From Heliopora coerulea (taxonomy: Eukaryota > Cnidaria > Anthozoa > Scleralcyonacea > Helioporidae): DNA of 64,000 nucleotides. Shown one piece after another: positions 1-9,552 of this stretch; the stretch's first letter is position 1, and each line of letters opens with the position of its first letter. Under the pieces are notes generated by a model. That model was not told the DNA's origin. It ran no database searches and saw only the letters and a list, made by a program, of their open reading frames with translations. The stretch lies in contig JASJOG010000624.1 of NCBI GenBank assembly GCA_030142905.1, positions 21,019-85,018 on the forward strand, in the 5' to 3' direction. The position numbers and the translations under genes were made by a program.

Positions 1-63
1 TATTAAAAATTGGGTAGAAGAGATGGACTTGTGTATTAAGGTGATTGTTAAAGTGATGAATTA

Positions 64-158
64 TGAGTGAGATAGGCCATAAGCTGAAAATTGTCTTGAC
101 TTGATGAACTTGTGTAGTCACTTCAACACAATTTTCAGCTTATAACCTATCACACTCA
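64..158. repeat. Short inverted repeat (stem-loop, MITE-like)
   Basis: Positions 64-94 and 128-158 are reverse complements over about 31 nt with only two or three mismatches, separated by a 33-nt loop. The shared core reads GCTGAAAATTGT on one side and its complement on the other. No target duplication or coding sequence was recognised, so this may be a small foldback transposon remnant or a transcribed hairpin. Confidence 0.6.
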
Positions 159-584
159 CAATCCTTCTGTTTCTTTTATGTCAGCATTTAATTAACTTAT
201 ATAAATATCACTTCACAGATGCTTTGTACTTTTACGGATTCACAGGGTGTTTCATAGAAGTCATAAATTCAGTAGATAAAATATATACTGTTATTTCAAT
301 TGGCATATCGTAAGCACATATAGACAGACAATAAATCAAACCAAGTACACAAGAGACCGGATAAATAAAGTAAAGCCAAAATGCTGTTCTCTACAAGAAT
401 CGGTCATAATTTAACGACAGTTTTTGATGCGTTCACACGATTCTGGATCTCCGACAAGGTTGTATCGAATTTCCTGTTCACAGTTTTATTTCTTTTTCGA
501 AAATAAAACCTTTCTCTACTCATGCGAAAGTTTTCACGCCATTCATCTCCCGCAGAAAGGTTCAAAAGAATATTATTCCAACTG
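159..584. other. Non-coding stretch, nothing recognised
   Basis: No reading frame with recognisable protein content, RNA gene or repeat was seen here. The right end supplies the target site of the hAT-type MITE that starts at 593. Confidence 0.5.
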
Positions 585-592
585 GTTGTACC

Positions 593-1031
593 CAGTGGCG
601 TAGCCAGAGAATCTGTGATGCCAGGGCCTTGGAAGCACAGTAATTTGGGGGTCGGGGGGGCATGCCCCAAGAAAACTTTTGAATTGTTGGGTTTCTAAAA
701 GGATATTTCCTGCATTTTGAGGTTTCTATTCTCGTATTTTAGACTGCGGTGCCGAGCTGGATTCGAAGGCTTCAATAGGCGGTAAACTCGTACAGATCTT
801 CCAAATTACTTTTTTAAACTACGCGATATATCATTGATGAGAACAAATCGTTTGAATTTTTAGCGTGGGAGGAAAAATTGCGCAAAATTTCCTTTGTGGA
901 CCAAACTAAAAGGGCTAATATTAAATTATTCAAAATTTATTGTTTATTTTTCAGTTGAACATGCTAAATACGTCTTGGGAAGCGGCCATGTTTGTAGCCA
1001 ACGCCTGGACCCGGGTTTGGCTACGCCACTG
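593..1031. mobile_element. hAT-type MITE with perfect 8-bp target duplication
   Basis: The element begins CAGTGGCGTAGCC and ends GGCTACGCCACTG, a perfect 13-bp terminal inverted repeat. It is flanked on both sides by GTTGTACC (585-592 and 1032-1039), an exact 8-bp direct repeat. An 8-bp duplication with CAGTG-type ends is the signature of the hAT superfamily. At 439 bp, with no transposase frame, it is non-autonomous. Two more elements with CAGTGGCG/CAGCGGCG-type ends lie at 8052 and 46349, so a family was active in this genome. Confidence 0.92.
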
Positions 1032-1150
1032 GTTGTACCACTTCCCGTTGATAAACCTTTCCCATCAATAAACCTTTCCACTTCGCCCACATGACATTAG
1101 CGTCACTAATTAAGTTCAGAATACTACGTATTAGATAATTACTAACCCTC

Positions 1151-1282
1151 ACCAAAACCCATTATATTTTCTCTGCATTATATCAGCGAATGCAGCCAAC
1201 AAAAATGATACAAAGTCGACTAACATAATTTTGCTCCCTGCATTCACTGATATAATGCAGAGTAAAAAGAATAGGTTTTGAT
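1151..1282. repeat. Inverted repeat, arms about 45 bp (MITE-like)
   Basis: Positions 1151-1195 and 1238-1282 form an imperfect palindrome. The inner 26 bp (CTCTGCATTATATCAG core) match with one mismatch, and the outer part is looser. The 42-bp loop is unique. It looks like a small foldback element; no clear target duplication was found. Confidence 0.6.
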
Positions 1283-1884
1283 GCGATGATAGGTTTATTA
1301 TGACGTGATGACCATATCATTTGGTCGCAATAGCAACAAAATTTATTTGGAATTTTTTTACTAGGTTACCAATTACCCTGTCAAATTTTATCAATCCTAA
1401 TAGTTAAGGATTACACCTGTTAATCCTAAACTTTCTACACGAGCACTCTTCCTGGTCTTCCTCGGTGAAAGTTCTCTGACGTACCCAAAATTTGGAGAAA
1501 TTGACCTCGGCTACATTCGCCCCGCATGGGCCACCCGGCCCCAGAGGACAAGAGAACCTGTATTGAATAAGTTAAATGCCTGTAGATATGATGAGGTCGG
1601 GAGTCACATCATCATCTCAACATTCCGTCCTTAAATAAAAAGATGTTTTCTACTTAAACAGGTCTTCACTTCCACCCTGTATGTAAATGATCAGTTCACG
1701 ATCCGTAAGATAAGTGTAAAGATGTTTTTCTCTTATATTTTGTCCTACGATTTAATGAGAAATACGTTAGCTTTCAAAAACGTTTCCCTTTGATAGTGTA
1801 TATGATTTATTTTCCGTAAATTAAACAGTTTTTAATTAATATAATTTAGTTCTATATTTCTTTACTTTAAAAATATTTTCTCAC

Positions 1885-1971
1885 CAGATGCATTGCTTTC
1901 TTCTTCAGTAGACTGAGGCGCATTGTCACACTCAATTACATTCTGTGCACCACGGCTGCCACTGCTTCGTT
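1885..1971 (-). CDS. Candidate host exon, 87 nt, phase 1-1
   Basis: On the minus strand a good acceptor (TTACAG) precedes 1971 and a GTGAGA donor follows 1885. The exon is 87 nt with one open frame of 28 whole codons, two leading and one trailing base (phase 1 at both ends). The peptide is Ser/Glu/Asn-rich with the run STEEESNAS, so probably a disordered linker. No family was recognised. It matches the phase and the AA/AG/AT start of four other candidate exons on the same strand (9508, 17135, 17859, 18678), which is the main support. Transcript data would decide it. Confidence 0.4.
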
Positions 1972-2505
1972 CTGTAACGTAAAAGAACTATCAGTGATAC
2001 ATGTTAAACTCTGTTCACTTCTTACCAAACAAACATTTTATGATCTTCCGGTTAGGTTACAGTTGTCTAAATTTCGAGGTCAGGTAAAATTACGACCCAA
2101 AAAACCGAGGGGGATCCATGTTCCTTTAACCAGGGTTAAAATCTACGGTGCTCTACAACTCTTGAGCAACGAAATTTAGGTTTTGCAGCGATCTTTAAAT
2201 TGTTGACCGTCCAGGAATGCCGGGTTAAAATTTAGATTGGGGCACATGAAAGCAGGGCATGCAGAAAGTTTTAAGCTTAAGAGTTTCCCTCAGCTTTCGT
2301 TAGCTTCAAATGCATGGCATATCCGAAATTTTTCACATTAATATGTAAATTATTTCTCGTGAACAAACAAATAAAATAATGCAATAAAACCACACGTTCC
2401 TTGATGAAGTTAACTGGTAAGTATAACATATTCTTTAAATATATAAAAAAAAGGAACGTAATCGAAAGTTTGGCCTAATTTTCATGTTTTCCGTACCTGT
2501 CGGAT

Positions 2506-2776
2506 ATTAAACGAAAACTTCACAATAATCCTACACTGCCGAATTCTACTGAAAAATGTTGACTCGAGTGGGATTTGAACTCGCACCTTTGGGATACCGG
2601 TCCGCCGCTCTACCTATTGACCTATCCTGTCCACAGGGATTGAAGGAGAGTTTTATCCAATTTAAGTGCACGAGATATCCTCGTGACAACTTAATGCTTA
2701 TCCATGAGGATGGATGTGCAGTGTTTCAATTCTATTTCAGAATAATACTCAGGATATGAAGTTTTCGTTTCATAAT
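2506..2776. repeat. Foldback element with tRNA-like core
   Basis: Arms at 2506-2532 and 2751-2776 are imperfect reverse complements sharing AAACGAAAACTTCA. Between them, on the minus strand at about 2565-2638, is a tRNA-like sequence with an A-box-like stretch (TAGGTCAATAGGTAGAG) and a B-box-like stretch (GAGTTCAAATCCC). It resembles the other tRNA-derived palindromes in this window (3021, 30667, 41249) in plan but not in sequence. It is probably a SINE/MITE-like element rather than a working tRNA gene, because I could not form a clean acceptor stem. Confidence 0.5.
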
Positions 2777-3020
2777 AGGTTGATAACGGTAAAGAGGAAA
2801 ATTTGAATGAAGAAATTGATGGAAATGTAGGACTTGAAAGGAGTGAAGATGAGGCTACAGAAAATGAAGAGAGATTGATACTGGAAATATGGATGAATTA
2901 AGCATGGAGGATCAGAATACTGTCAGGGAAATTTTGGAAATGATGAAAACGAGGGGATTTACAGATTACAAAGATTTCAAAAAAGTGGATAGTAGAAGAC
3001 TAAAGAACATAAGGAGCAAT

Positions 3021-3346
3021 TGTATATTAGATATATGAGAGCTTGGAAATATCTTAAAATGACAGATGAATGATCGTCAAGCCCTATACTGAGAAAAACG
3101 ATTTCTGAGTCCCAGACGGGGATCGAACCTGCAACCTCCTGATGACCGGTAAGACGGTCTAACCATTGAGCTACCAGGACTCAGATGGCCGGAAGCCACT
3201 ATATATTGATAATAATAGTGGCTTCCGCTTAGGTCGCACATATATGTCGAATCTGCACCTTGCGGGTTAGATCCCCGTCTAGGGCTTATAAATCGTTTTT
3301 CTGAGCATAGGGCTTGACGATCATTCAACTATCACCTTAATAACGG
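3021..3346. mobile_element. tRNA-like palindromic element inserted in LINE ORF
   Basis: Arms 3061-3135 and 3259-3334 are reverse complements over about 75 bp (core GATCGTCAAGCCCTAT). An inner palindrome, GGAAGCCACTAT and its complement, lies near 3190-3228. On the minus strand at about 3117-3183 the left arm reads as a tRNA-like unit: A box TAGCTCAATGGTTAGA, B box GGTTCGATCCC, and a 7-bp acceptor-like pairing of GTCCTGG with CTGGGAC. The insertion splits the LINE reading frame, whose two halves resume at about 3020 and 3351. GCAAT occurs at both junctions and may be the target duplication. Relatives lie at 25573, 30667 and 31020. Confidence 0.7.
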
Positions 3347-3360
3347 GCAATGTTAATAGG

Positions 3361-5107
3361 TTGCTTCGGCACATAAAAGTACGAGATATCACAGAAATTA
3401 ATGATTTAATAAAGGCTGGGACAACATATGTGGCAAATGCATTAGGACTGAAGAGCAAAAAGAAGGAAAGGACAGAACCATGGTGGAAGAGAAGGATTCA
3501 AGGGGACATAAAGATTTTGAGGCGAGATGTTAATATACTTGAAAGAAAGGCCAGGGGTCAACTGAAAAATGAAAGGAAGTACAAAGAACTAGACCGAAGA
3601 TACAAAATTGCGACGAAGGGATTGGATGTTGTTTTAGAAGAGTTAAGGCAAAGACTGACAGCCAAAACAGCAAAAATCAAATAGTATAACAAGAGAATAG
3701 CTCAATACGGACAAAATCGGATGTTCAAGACTGACAAGAAAAAATTTTATGAAGAACTTAATGGTGATGTTTGGTAAGAGGGGTTAAATCCAGATGCGGA
3801 AGAAAGCAAGAAATTTTGGGAAGACATTTGGAGTGTGGAGAAGGAGCACAAGGCTGATGCAGAATGGTTAACTGAGATCAGAAACGAAAGGAAACATGCA
3901 TTGCAAAACCCAGTTGAGATTACAGAGCAAATGGTTAACATCCAGTGTCGTAAAGTACCAAATTGGAAGGGGGCTGGGCCAGATGGTGTTCAAGGGTATT
4001 GGTTAAAAAGGTTTACATCTCTTCACGGTAAAATATCAGTTGAATTCGATGATATATTAAATAGTGTGAAATCGATACCAAGTTGGATGACTTACGGGAG
4101 GACTGTGCTATGTTTAAAGGACCCGGACAAAGGGAATGCTGTGGACAACTTTCGGCCAATATCGTGTCTACCACTTATGTGGAATTAATGACAGGGATTA
4201 TAGCTGAGAGTATGTACACATTTATGGACATGAAAACATACTGCCAGAAGAGCAAAAGGGATGTAGATGGAGGAGCAGAGGCACAAAGGATCAATTGCTG
4301 ATAAATAAGGCAATACTTCGAGAATGTAAGAGGAGACATAAGAACTTGGCCACGGCGTGGGTGAATTATCGGAATGCGTATGACCTTGTCCCCCACAGTT
4401 GGATATCGGAGTGCTTGAGGATATTTGGAATTGCTGAGAATGTAACCAAATTCATGAAGAGAAGTATGGCAACATGGAAAACACAATTAAGCTCTGCAAG
4501 GACAGTGGTAGGAGAGGTGAATATAAAAAGAAGAATTTTTTAGGGGGTTTGTCTTTCACCTCTTATTTTTGTCTTAAGCATGATACCGCTTTCACTACTG
4601 TTGAGAAAAACTGGAATGGGATATGAATGGTGCGAGACAAAGCTGAAAATCAACCATTTGCTTTTCATGGATGATATCCAGCTGTTTGGCAAGTGTCAGA
4701 ATCAGATTGATTTATTGGTGAATACAGTGTATCATTTTAGTGGTGATATGGGTATGGAGTTTGGCATTGGGAAGAGTGGCGTATTGGTAATGCAAAGAGG
4801 CAAGGTGATTGCAACTGACGGGATAGAGCTCCTTGATGGACAGGTGATGAAAGACATAGAAGAGAATGGTTATAAATATCTTGGGATTTTGGAGATGGAC
4901 AAAATTACGGAGGTTGAAATGAAGGAAGCATTTACAACTGAGTACTACAGGAGACTGGGGCTGGTGTTGAACTCGAAATTGAATGGAAGGAACAAAATCA
5001 CTACGATAAACACATTAGCTGTTGCAGTTTTACGATATGGAGCAGGTATATTGAAGTGGACGCAGGATGAGGTCAAAGAATTGGGCGGAAAACTAGGAAG
5101 AAAATGA
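3361..5107 (+). pseudogene. Reverse transcriptase polyprotein fragment of RLE LINE copy 1
   Basis: The reading frame is in four pieces. Positions 3361-3684 give a lysine-rich N-terminal segment (WWKRRIQ, coiled). Positions 3835-4188 carry the RT entry motif [11 protein letters not shown] and the LPLMW block. Positions 4295-4543 carry the [12 protein letters not shown] block (RT domain 3). Positions 4580-5107 carry the catalytic FMDD box at 4664-4675 and the thumb. Stops at 3682, about 4187 and 4541 and a frame change near 4190-4300 break it. The FMDD box itself is intact. Compared with the copy at 41861-45171 the order and spacing are the same. It cannot make an active enzyme as it stands. 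Confidence 0.8.
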
Positions 5108-5659
5108 CAATATCTGGAGCATTTAATTTGAAAAGTGATGTAGATAGATTGTGTATACCAAGAAACAAAGGAGGGAGGGGACTTCGATGCGAGTATTGTA
5201 TAAGAAGTTAGGAAAATGGACTAGGATGGTATATAAAAAACAGTGAAGAACAATTTTTGAATGGAGTGAGAAAGGTAGGGATAATAGACACAGAAAACTG
5301 CAAGGGTAAAGAAGAATTCCAACAGAACATCAAAGAAGACAAGATGAGAGTATGGAAAAAGAGCAACACAGAGATAGAATTGATAAAGAAGACACATGGG
5401 CCTGGATGAAGAAATCTGATTTGAAAATTGGAACAGAGGCCTTGATCTGTGTAGCACAAAAACAGGCATTGCGCACCTAGTATGTTAAATACAATATTGA
5501 CCACACAGGAGATCCTCCATTGTACAGATTGTATGGTTTAGCAGGGGAAACTGTGACCTAAATAGTTAGTGGATGTACCATTTTGGCACAGAAGGAGTAC
5601 AAGCGGAAGCACGACAATGTTGCACGCATAGTGTACGATCTGAGAAGCCTGCGTCTGAG

Positions 5660-6313
5660 GCACCACCAGAGAGTATGCACTGGACGACAGCCAAGAAGGT
5701 TCGACTGGTTGAAATAGATACGGAGAAAAAGAAACGTGGACTTGGTTTCATAAAGAGGGTAGGTGATAGATGGGAACAGGAGTATGGAGAGAAGTTAAAA
5801 GATCAAAAGCTGAGAGATAATGCTGCTAGATTTAAGAAGGAGAAACAGATTGAAGACCTTGTCTTGGTGAGAAGAAGCAATGAAGACTGTGAGGAGGGAG
5901 GAACTGAGGCAGGAGTTGAGGATGGGGAATTGAAGGAGACAGCAAGAGTGGTAGGCGTGTCAGAAAAAGAAGTGGAGCAGGAACCCGATAGAGGAACAGA
6001 AGCAGATGAAGCAGCAGGGACAGAGGGAGAAGAAGCATTAAGAGAGGTTTTCACAACTGAGTTAGCGCAGATAACACCAACAAATGCGACCAACATCGAA
6101 GAAAGGAACAGACTTTCGAAACTTAAAAAACTGCCTCCAGAAATAGCAAAGTGTGCAAATAAGATACTTAGCGAATACCTCAAAAGTAGCAATAAGTTGG
6201 AGGAGATCACAGATGCAGTTTATGCCATGACAAGGGCAATAGCAAGATTACCGAATGCCAAGATGAGAGTCCCAGACATAGGAAGGAGATTGAATGGAGG
6301 AGGAAATAGATGA
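5660..6313 (+). pseudogene. N-terminal ORF of second RLE LINE family
   Basis: The open frame running through this span is highly charged: a KKKRGLGFIKRVGDRWE basic block, then KLRDNAARFKKE, then a Glu/Gly-rich linker, then an alpha-helical stretch containing LPPEIAKCANKIL and ITDAVYAMTRAI. The open frame itself starts at 5573, but the first 25-30 codons overlap the decayed end of the upstream LINE and are not part of this protein. It stops where a minus-strand LINE tail is inserted at 6312; the protein resumes at about 6797. The function of this N-terminal region in the family is not established; DNA or RNA binding is an inference from charge. Confidence 0.6.
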
Positions 6314-6785
6314 TGATGATGAAGACTTTATTTAGAGAGGGTTGCACTCAATAGCAAAGCTAATAAACTTGTGGCCCTCTATAATGCTAAAATTAAAAAT
6401 TACAATAATTCTAAAATATAACTTAAAAAGTACTAAACTATACATTAATACAGGATAAAACTATATAAAAGCCAAAATCTTAACTAATTGATAATCTAAT
6501 ATAGACACGATAAAAATGAAAAATTAAATTATAAAATGATTACGAGTCTGCTGTTGTCTAAATAGTTCATTCCAAAAAGAAGATTTAAAAGATTTCACGA
6601 AGTCTCTATGTCTTAAAGAAAGTGATAAACTATTCCACACTTTACAGGTTGTGGTGGTAAAAGTTCTTTCACCCTCAGCCTGGCGATTGAATCTAGGGGA
6701 AATTAAATTAAAATTAGCATATCGAGTTTGCCTCGTGTCGACATAGCTGTTTAACTTAAGTCGATTACTGACATATGATATAGAA
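6312..6785 (-). mobile_element. CR1/L2-type LINE 3' fragment inserted in the RLE LINE
   Basis: Read from the minus strand, about 6775-6540 encodes the C-terminal end of a LINE RT (RFNRQAEGERTFTTTTCKVW, then NSLSLSLRHRDF), followed by a 3' UTR that ends at 6312 in a short (CAT)n tail. The same RFxRxxEGxR(S/T)F signature is seen at 31440-31480. The 5' side is truncated, as is usual for LINE insertions. It separates the N-terminal and pre-RT parts of the host LINE. Confidence 0.7.
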
Positions 6786-6789
6786 GAGA

Positions 6790-7868
6790 TGGAGGTTACG
6801 CAACCAGATTAAGACACTAAGGCAGAAAATAGCGAGAGTGAACAATGAATCCCATCGCAGAAGGACACAAAGAAAAGCAACGAGAAAAGAAGTGAGGATC
6901 TTACAAGAACTGAGGAAGTATGTAGAAAGAGGATCAGCAGGCAAGCAGGAGCTTGTGGAGGCCTCGGAGAAGTGGTTGGATGAACAACAGAACAAGCACT
7001 GGGTGAAGTCGGAGTGGAGGTTGAATTTAGGGAGGACGAAATCTGGAAAGATGGTGAGAAGATAGAGAAAGAATGGTCAAAGAGAAGTTCAAGAATGATT
7101 ATAAGGGGAAGGGTATGCAGAGTCAAGTGTTTGCAGGGCAGGAGAACGAGAGTCTTGTGTGGTTGAACACAAATATCACACCGCAGAAGACGGCTGGAAT
7201 AATGGAATTGCTGGAGCAGGTGGTGGAGACTCGGAAGTGGAAAGTGTTGTGTGGGATTGGAGGTGGGGACGGAAAATGTAGATTGTGCAAGAAGTTTGAT
7301 TAAACCGTTCAACACCTGCTTGCAGAGTGTGAGATTCTGGCAGGAACCAAGTATCTCGCTAGGCACAACGATGCCTTGATAGTACTGGCCGTTAGCTGGG
7401 CCATTGAGAGAGAACTTCTCCCTGCCAATACAGCATGGTACACTGTTAGATTGAAGAAAGGCCACGTCCTAAAGGAGAACGGGTTCAAGTTGTGTTGGGA
7501 CTTGGAGCATAGGACGAGAAAGACCAGCTCTGCACGCAGACCAGACTTGACATTAGAAAACGAGAAAGCGAGGAAGATCTGGTTAGTGGACATGTCATGC
7601 CCTTCAAGAGCATAACATCGAGGAAGCGACGAGAACGAAGTTACAGAAGTATCAGCAGCTGGCATTCAGAACCAAAGAAAAGAGAAGGTACAGAGTGGAA
7701 GTAGTGTCGGTAATAATTGGATGCCTGGGAGTTGGTGGCGAAGATGCAACCAGATCAGTGAGGGAGATTACTGGAGATGAGGACAGTGTGATTAGGATAA
7801 TCAGTACAATACAGCAGACGGTGCTTTTTGAGGGGGAAACAATAATTAGAAAGTGTTTGGCGGAATGA
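6790..7868 (+). pseudogene. Pre-RT, zinc finger and restriction-like endonuclease of second RLE LINE
   Basis: Positions 6797-7065 are a basic helical segment (RRRTQRKATRKE). From 7073 the frame is already post-RT, so RT has been deleted cleanly between about 7040 and 7110. A CxxC...HxxxxC finger (CRLC ... HLLAEC) lies at 7276-7334 and is cut by a TAA inside it. The frame then continues with ARHNDAL and the endonuclease block RRPDLTL near 7535 and LVDMSCP near 7585, matching the PD-(D/E)xK core of RLE LINEs. A frameshift near 7610 moves the last 80 codons to another frame, which ends at the TGA at 7866. Confidence 0.75.
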
Positions 7869-7998
7869 TACAGCCAGAGTAGTGAACGTACAGCCGAAGC
7901 GCGTCAGTCTCAGTGTGATCCAATGGGGACACGTGTACCTCGGTTACCTCCCAGCAATATTTGGTGGGAGGGAATAATGGCCAGAATATGAACCGGTT

Positions 7999-8051
7999 AA
8001 CAGAAACATAATAACAATATTAACAATAGTAATAATAATAATGATAATCAG
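7999..8051. repeat. (AAT/AAC)n and (CAG)n LINE tail
   Basis: A run of AATAATAACAAT-type repeats ends the RLE LINE and merges into (CAG)n. The hAT MITE at 8052 inserted exactly here, duplicating ATAATCAG. Similar AAT-rich tails end the RLE LINE copies at 40486 and 45245. Confidence 0.7.
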
Positions 8052-8765
8052 CAGCAGCAGCGGCGTATATAACAATTTCTAGAGGGGGGCGAGATTTGAA
8101 AAATTTCCGACAGGAGTTAGCCTAAATCGGTTTACCTGAAAAAACGGCAAACGCATTTTTAGTAGTCATTTAGAGTTGAAAATTAGCAACAGCAGTCTAG
8201 CCTTGGCTGTAGTATGCGGACACAGCGGCGTCAACCAACTAGCATTGACTGGCTTCTTTTCAGAACATAAAATGTTACCAACAATTTTATAGGCTATTTT
8301 GATTACACGATTTTCCTATTTTGTACTACTGCATTTGCAACTGACTGTGCTCTGTGCATTAATTAACGCATTGTTTCAAAGTTAAAACGTTGAAGTTTAT
8401 TGGACGAAACTTTACGTTGTTAGGCACCTGTCAACACGAACCGCGAGGAATGAATTTTCTAATGCTAATTTATAGGCAGACAGTTGCCATATTTCAAAAG
8501 CAAACGTCCGGTTTTATGCATTCGGTTTAGGTACAAGATGTTTATAGTATTTTCAAATTTTCATTTACCGTAATATTGTATCATTTTTATGGTGTAGAAA
8601 TGTCCAATTTTTGACATTTCTAGTCCTGAAGGTTTTTTGACTTCTCAGCGAACAAAATATAGTAAGGTATCCTCCCTCAAATTTTCCGACAAGCTCTAAA
8701 TTTTCCGACGGAAATTTCTGGCGGGAGGGCGGTCGCCCCCCTGCTTCCCTATATACACGCCACTG
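8052..8765. mobile_element. hAT-type MITE, 714 bp, with 8-bp target duplication
   Basis: The ends are CAG(CAG)2CGGCGTATATA on the left and TATACACGCCACTG on the right, an inverted repeat once the extra CAG triplets are allowed for. ATAATCAG flanks it at 8044-8051 and 8766-8773, an exact 8-bp duplication. There is no transposase frame. Near each end lie related lines of sequence containing TTTCCGAC (about 8104 on the left; 8680-8710 on the right). The CAG slippage at the left tip may have arisen after insertion. Confidence 0.85.
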
Positions 8766-8840
8766 ATAATCAGGGCTTCACTGAAAAACACTTCGGTGAT
8801 GTGAGCTCCCTGGTAAAATAACATTATCATTATCAAAAAG
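8766..8840 (+). mobile_element. LINE 3'-end fragment with stem-loop and ATTATC tail
   Basis: GGCTTCACTGAAAAACACTTCGGTGATGTGAGCTCCC contains a compact hairpin (CAC...TTCG...GTG) and is followed by ATTATCATTATC. The arrangement, a short conserved hairpin and then a microsatellite tail, is that of a CR1/L2-type LINE 3' end. Only about 75 bp remain, so it is a severely 5'-truncated insertion or a leftover. It also forms the right target site of the MITE at 8052. Confidence 0.45.
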
Positions 8841-9507
8841 TGCGAGGGCCCCAAAAATGGTGCGAGGCCCCAAAAAGCGCAGAGCCACTGTCACGTTCCC
8901 AAAATTCCCCCCATCCCCCCACCTTTAATCCGCCACAATCGCGATCAATATTTCGTTTGGAAACATTTGATATTCCCTATAACCATATCCAAACATCTGT
9001 CGGTCTTATACCCTAGAAAATGGAAATATCTGGAACGAAATGTCAAAGGAGACTAGTCAATTGCAAACATTGCTAACTTAGTTTTCAAAAACCTCATGCA
9101 CCAATGGTGATATAAGGTGGTTATATACCTTAAACCTCGGTATCACTGAAACACCTCGTACTCAGTGTATAACTTTTAGAAATGACCAAAGTAAGTGTAC
9201 AGAATGTACTAATAGAAAATTAAAAGCATGTTAAACATGACTGTTGTCAGCATGAAACATATTGCGATAATAGCTGCTGAAGTGTAAACATCAGATGTGG
9301 GATATCGTCGTAGATCGTTTACATTCACGACATTTTAAAATCTTCTGACATGCAAGACAATGGTTTGCTGAGTTAAAGGGAGGTAGTAATCTTTAAAATG
9401 GCAAGACTTTGTTACAGATACCAGGTTAACCACCAACCCTGGTTGTGCATACTTATATAGCCAGAAAATAAACGCCACATTTATACGTAGTGCTAACAAA
9501 TGTTTAC
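8841..9507. other. Non-coding stretch
   Basis: It contains a repeated AGTGCGAGGGCCCCAAAAA-like motif (8838-8880) ending in GAGCCACTG, possibly the right end of another decayed hAT MITE. Otherwise nothing was recognised. Confidence 0.4.
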
Positions 9508-9552
9508 CTGCTCTTGTACTTTCAGATATTTCTTTAATTTCTTTAACGACCT
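9508..9552 (-). CDS. Candidate host micro-exon, 45 nt, phase 1-1
   Basis: Minus strand: a pyrimidine-rich acceptor (TTTTTGTCGCATTCTGCAG) precedes 9552 and a GTAAAC donor follows 9508. The 45-nt exon carries 14 whole codons (VVKEIKEISESTRA) with phase 1 at both ends. Reading from the ATG at 9601 gives a hydrophobic start that looks like a signal peptide, but that stretch is better explained as the acceptor's pyrimidine tract. It pairs in phase and composition with 1885, 17135, 17859 and 18678. Confidence 0.4.

Larger units (their letters stand above)
2790..5655 (+). mobile_element. RLE-type LINE, copy 1 (broken, 5' part interrupted)
   Basis: Fragments of one non-LTR retrotransposon ORF run left to right. 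First come acidic and coiled N-terminal segments (about 2880-3020, then 3351-3775), then the RT start (3835-4188), RT palm and thumb (4295-5107), and a decayed C-terminal region (5380-5655) that still shows the KHDNVAR stretch. The same protein is present in better condition at 41861-45171. A downstream Cys/His finger and a restriction-like endonuclease place it in the R2/NeSL/R4-type group, from established knowledge. This copy lacks the endonuclease because a second LINE begins at about 5655. It is broken by several stops and frameshifts. Confidence 0.8.
5655..8043 (+). mobile_element. RLE-type LINE, second family, internally deleted
   Basis: This element begins inside the end of copy 1 at about 5655. 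An N-terminal charged protein (to 6313) is followed by a pre-RT basic segment (6838-7065). After 7065 the sequence jumps directly into the post-RT region, a Cys/His finger and the restriction-like endonuclease (7073-7868). The whole RT core is missing. The insertion at 6312-6785 splits the N-terminal region. The 3' UTR ends in an (AAT/AAC)n tail at 7999-8043. A relative is at 39640-40486. The group assignment (R2/NeSL-like) rests on the CCHC-then-PD-(D/E)xK order. Confidence 0.75.

Noticed and set aside
3117..3186. Functional tRNA gene on the minus strand
   Set aside because: The acceptor arm and A/B boxes look right, but the D arm and anticodon stem mispair and the sequence recurs as part of a palindromic mobile family.
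5573..5660. Start of a host gene fused to the plus-strand frame ending 6313
   Set aside because: The first codons are the out-of-frame, decayed C-terminal region of the upstream LINE (KHDNVARIVY in another phase).
5803..6210. Ser-rich minus-strand frames at 5.8-6.2 kb
   Set aside because: They are antisense to the Glu/Lys-rich LINE N-terminus; composition alone explains the open frame.
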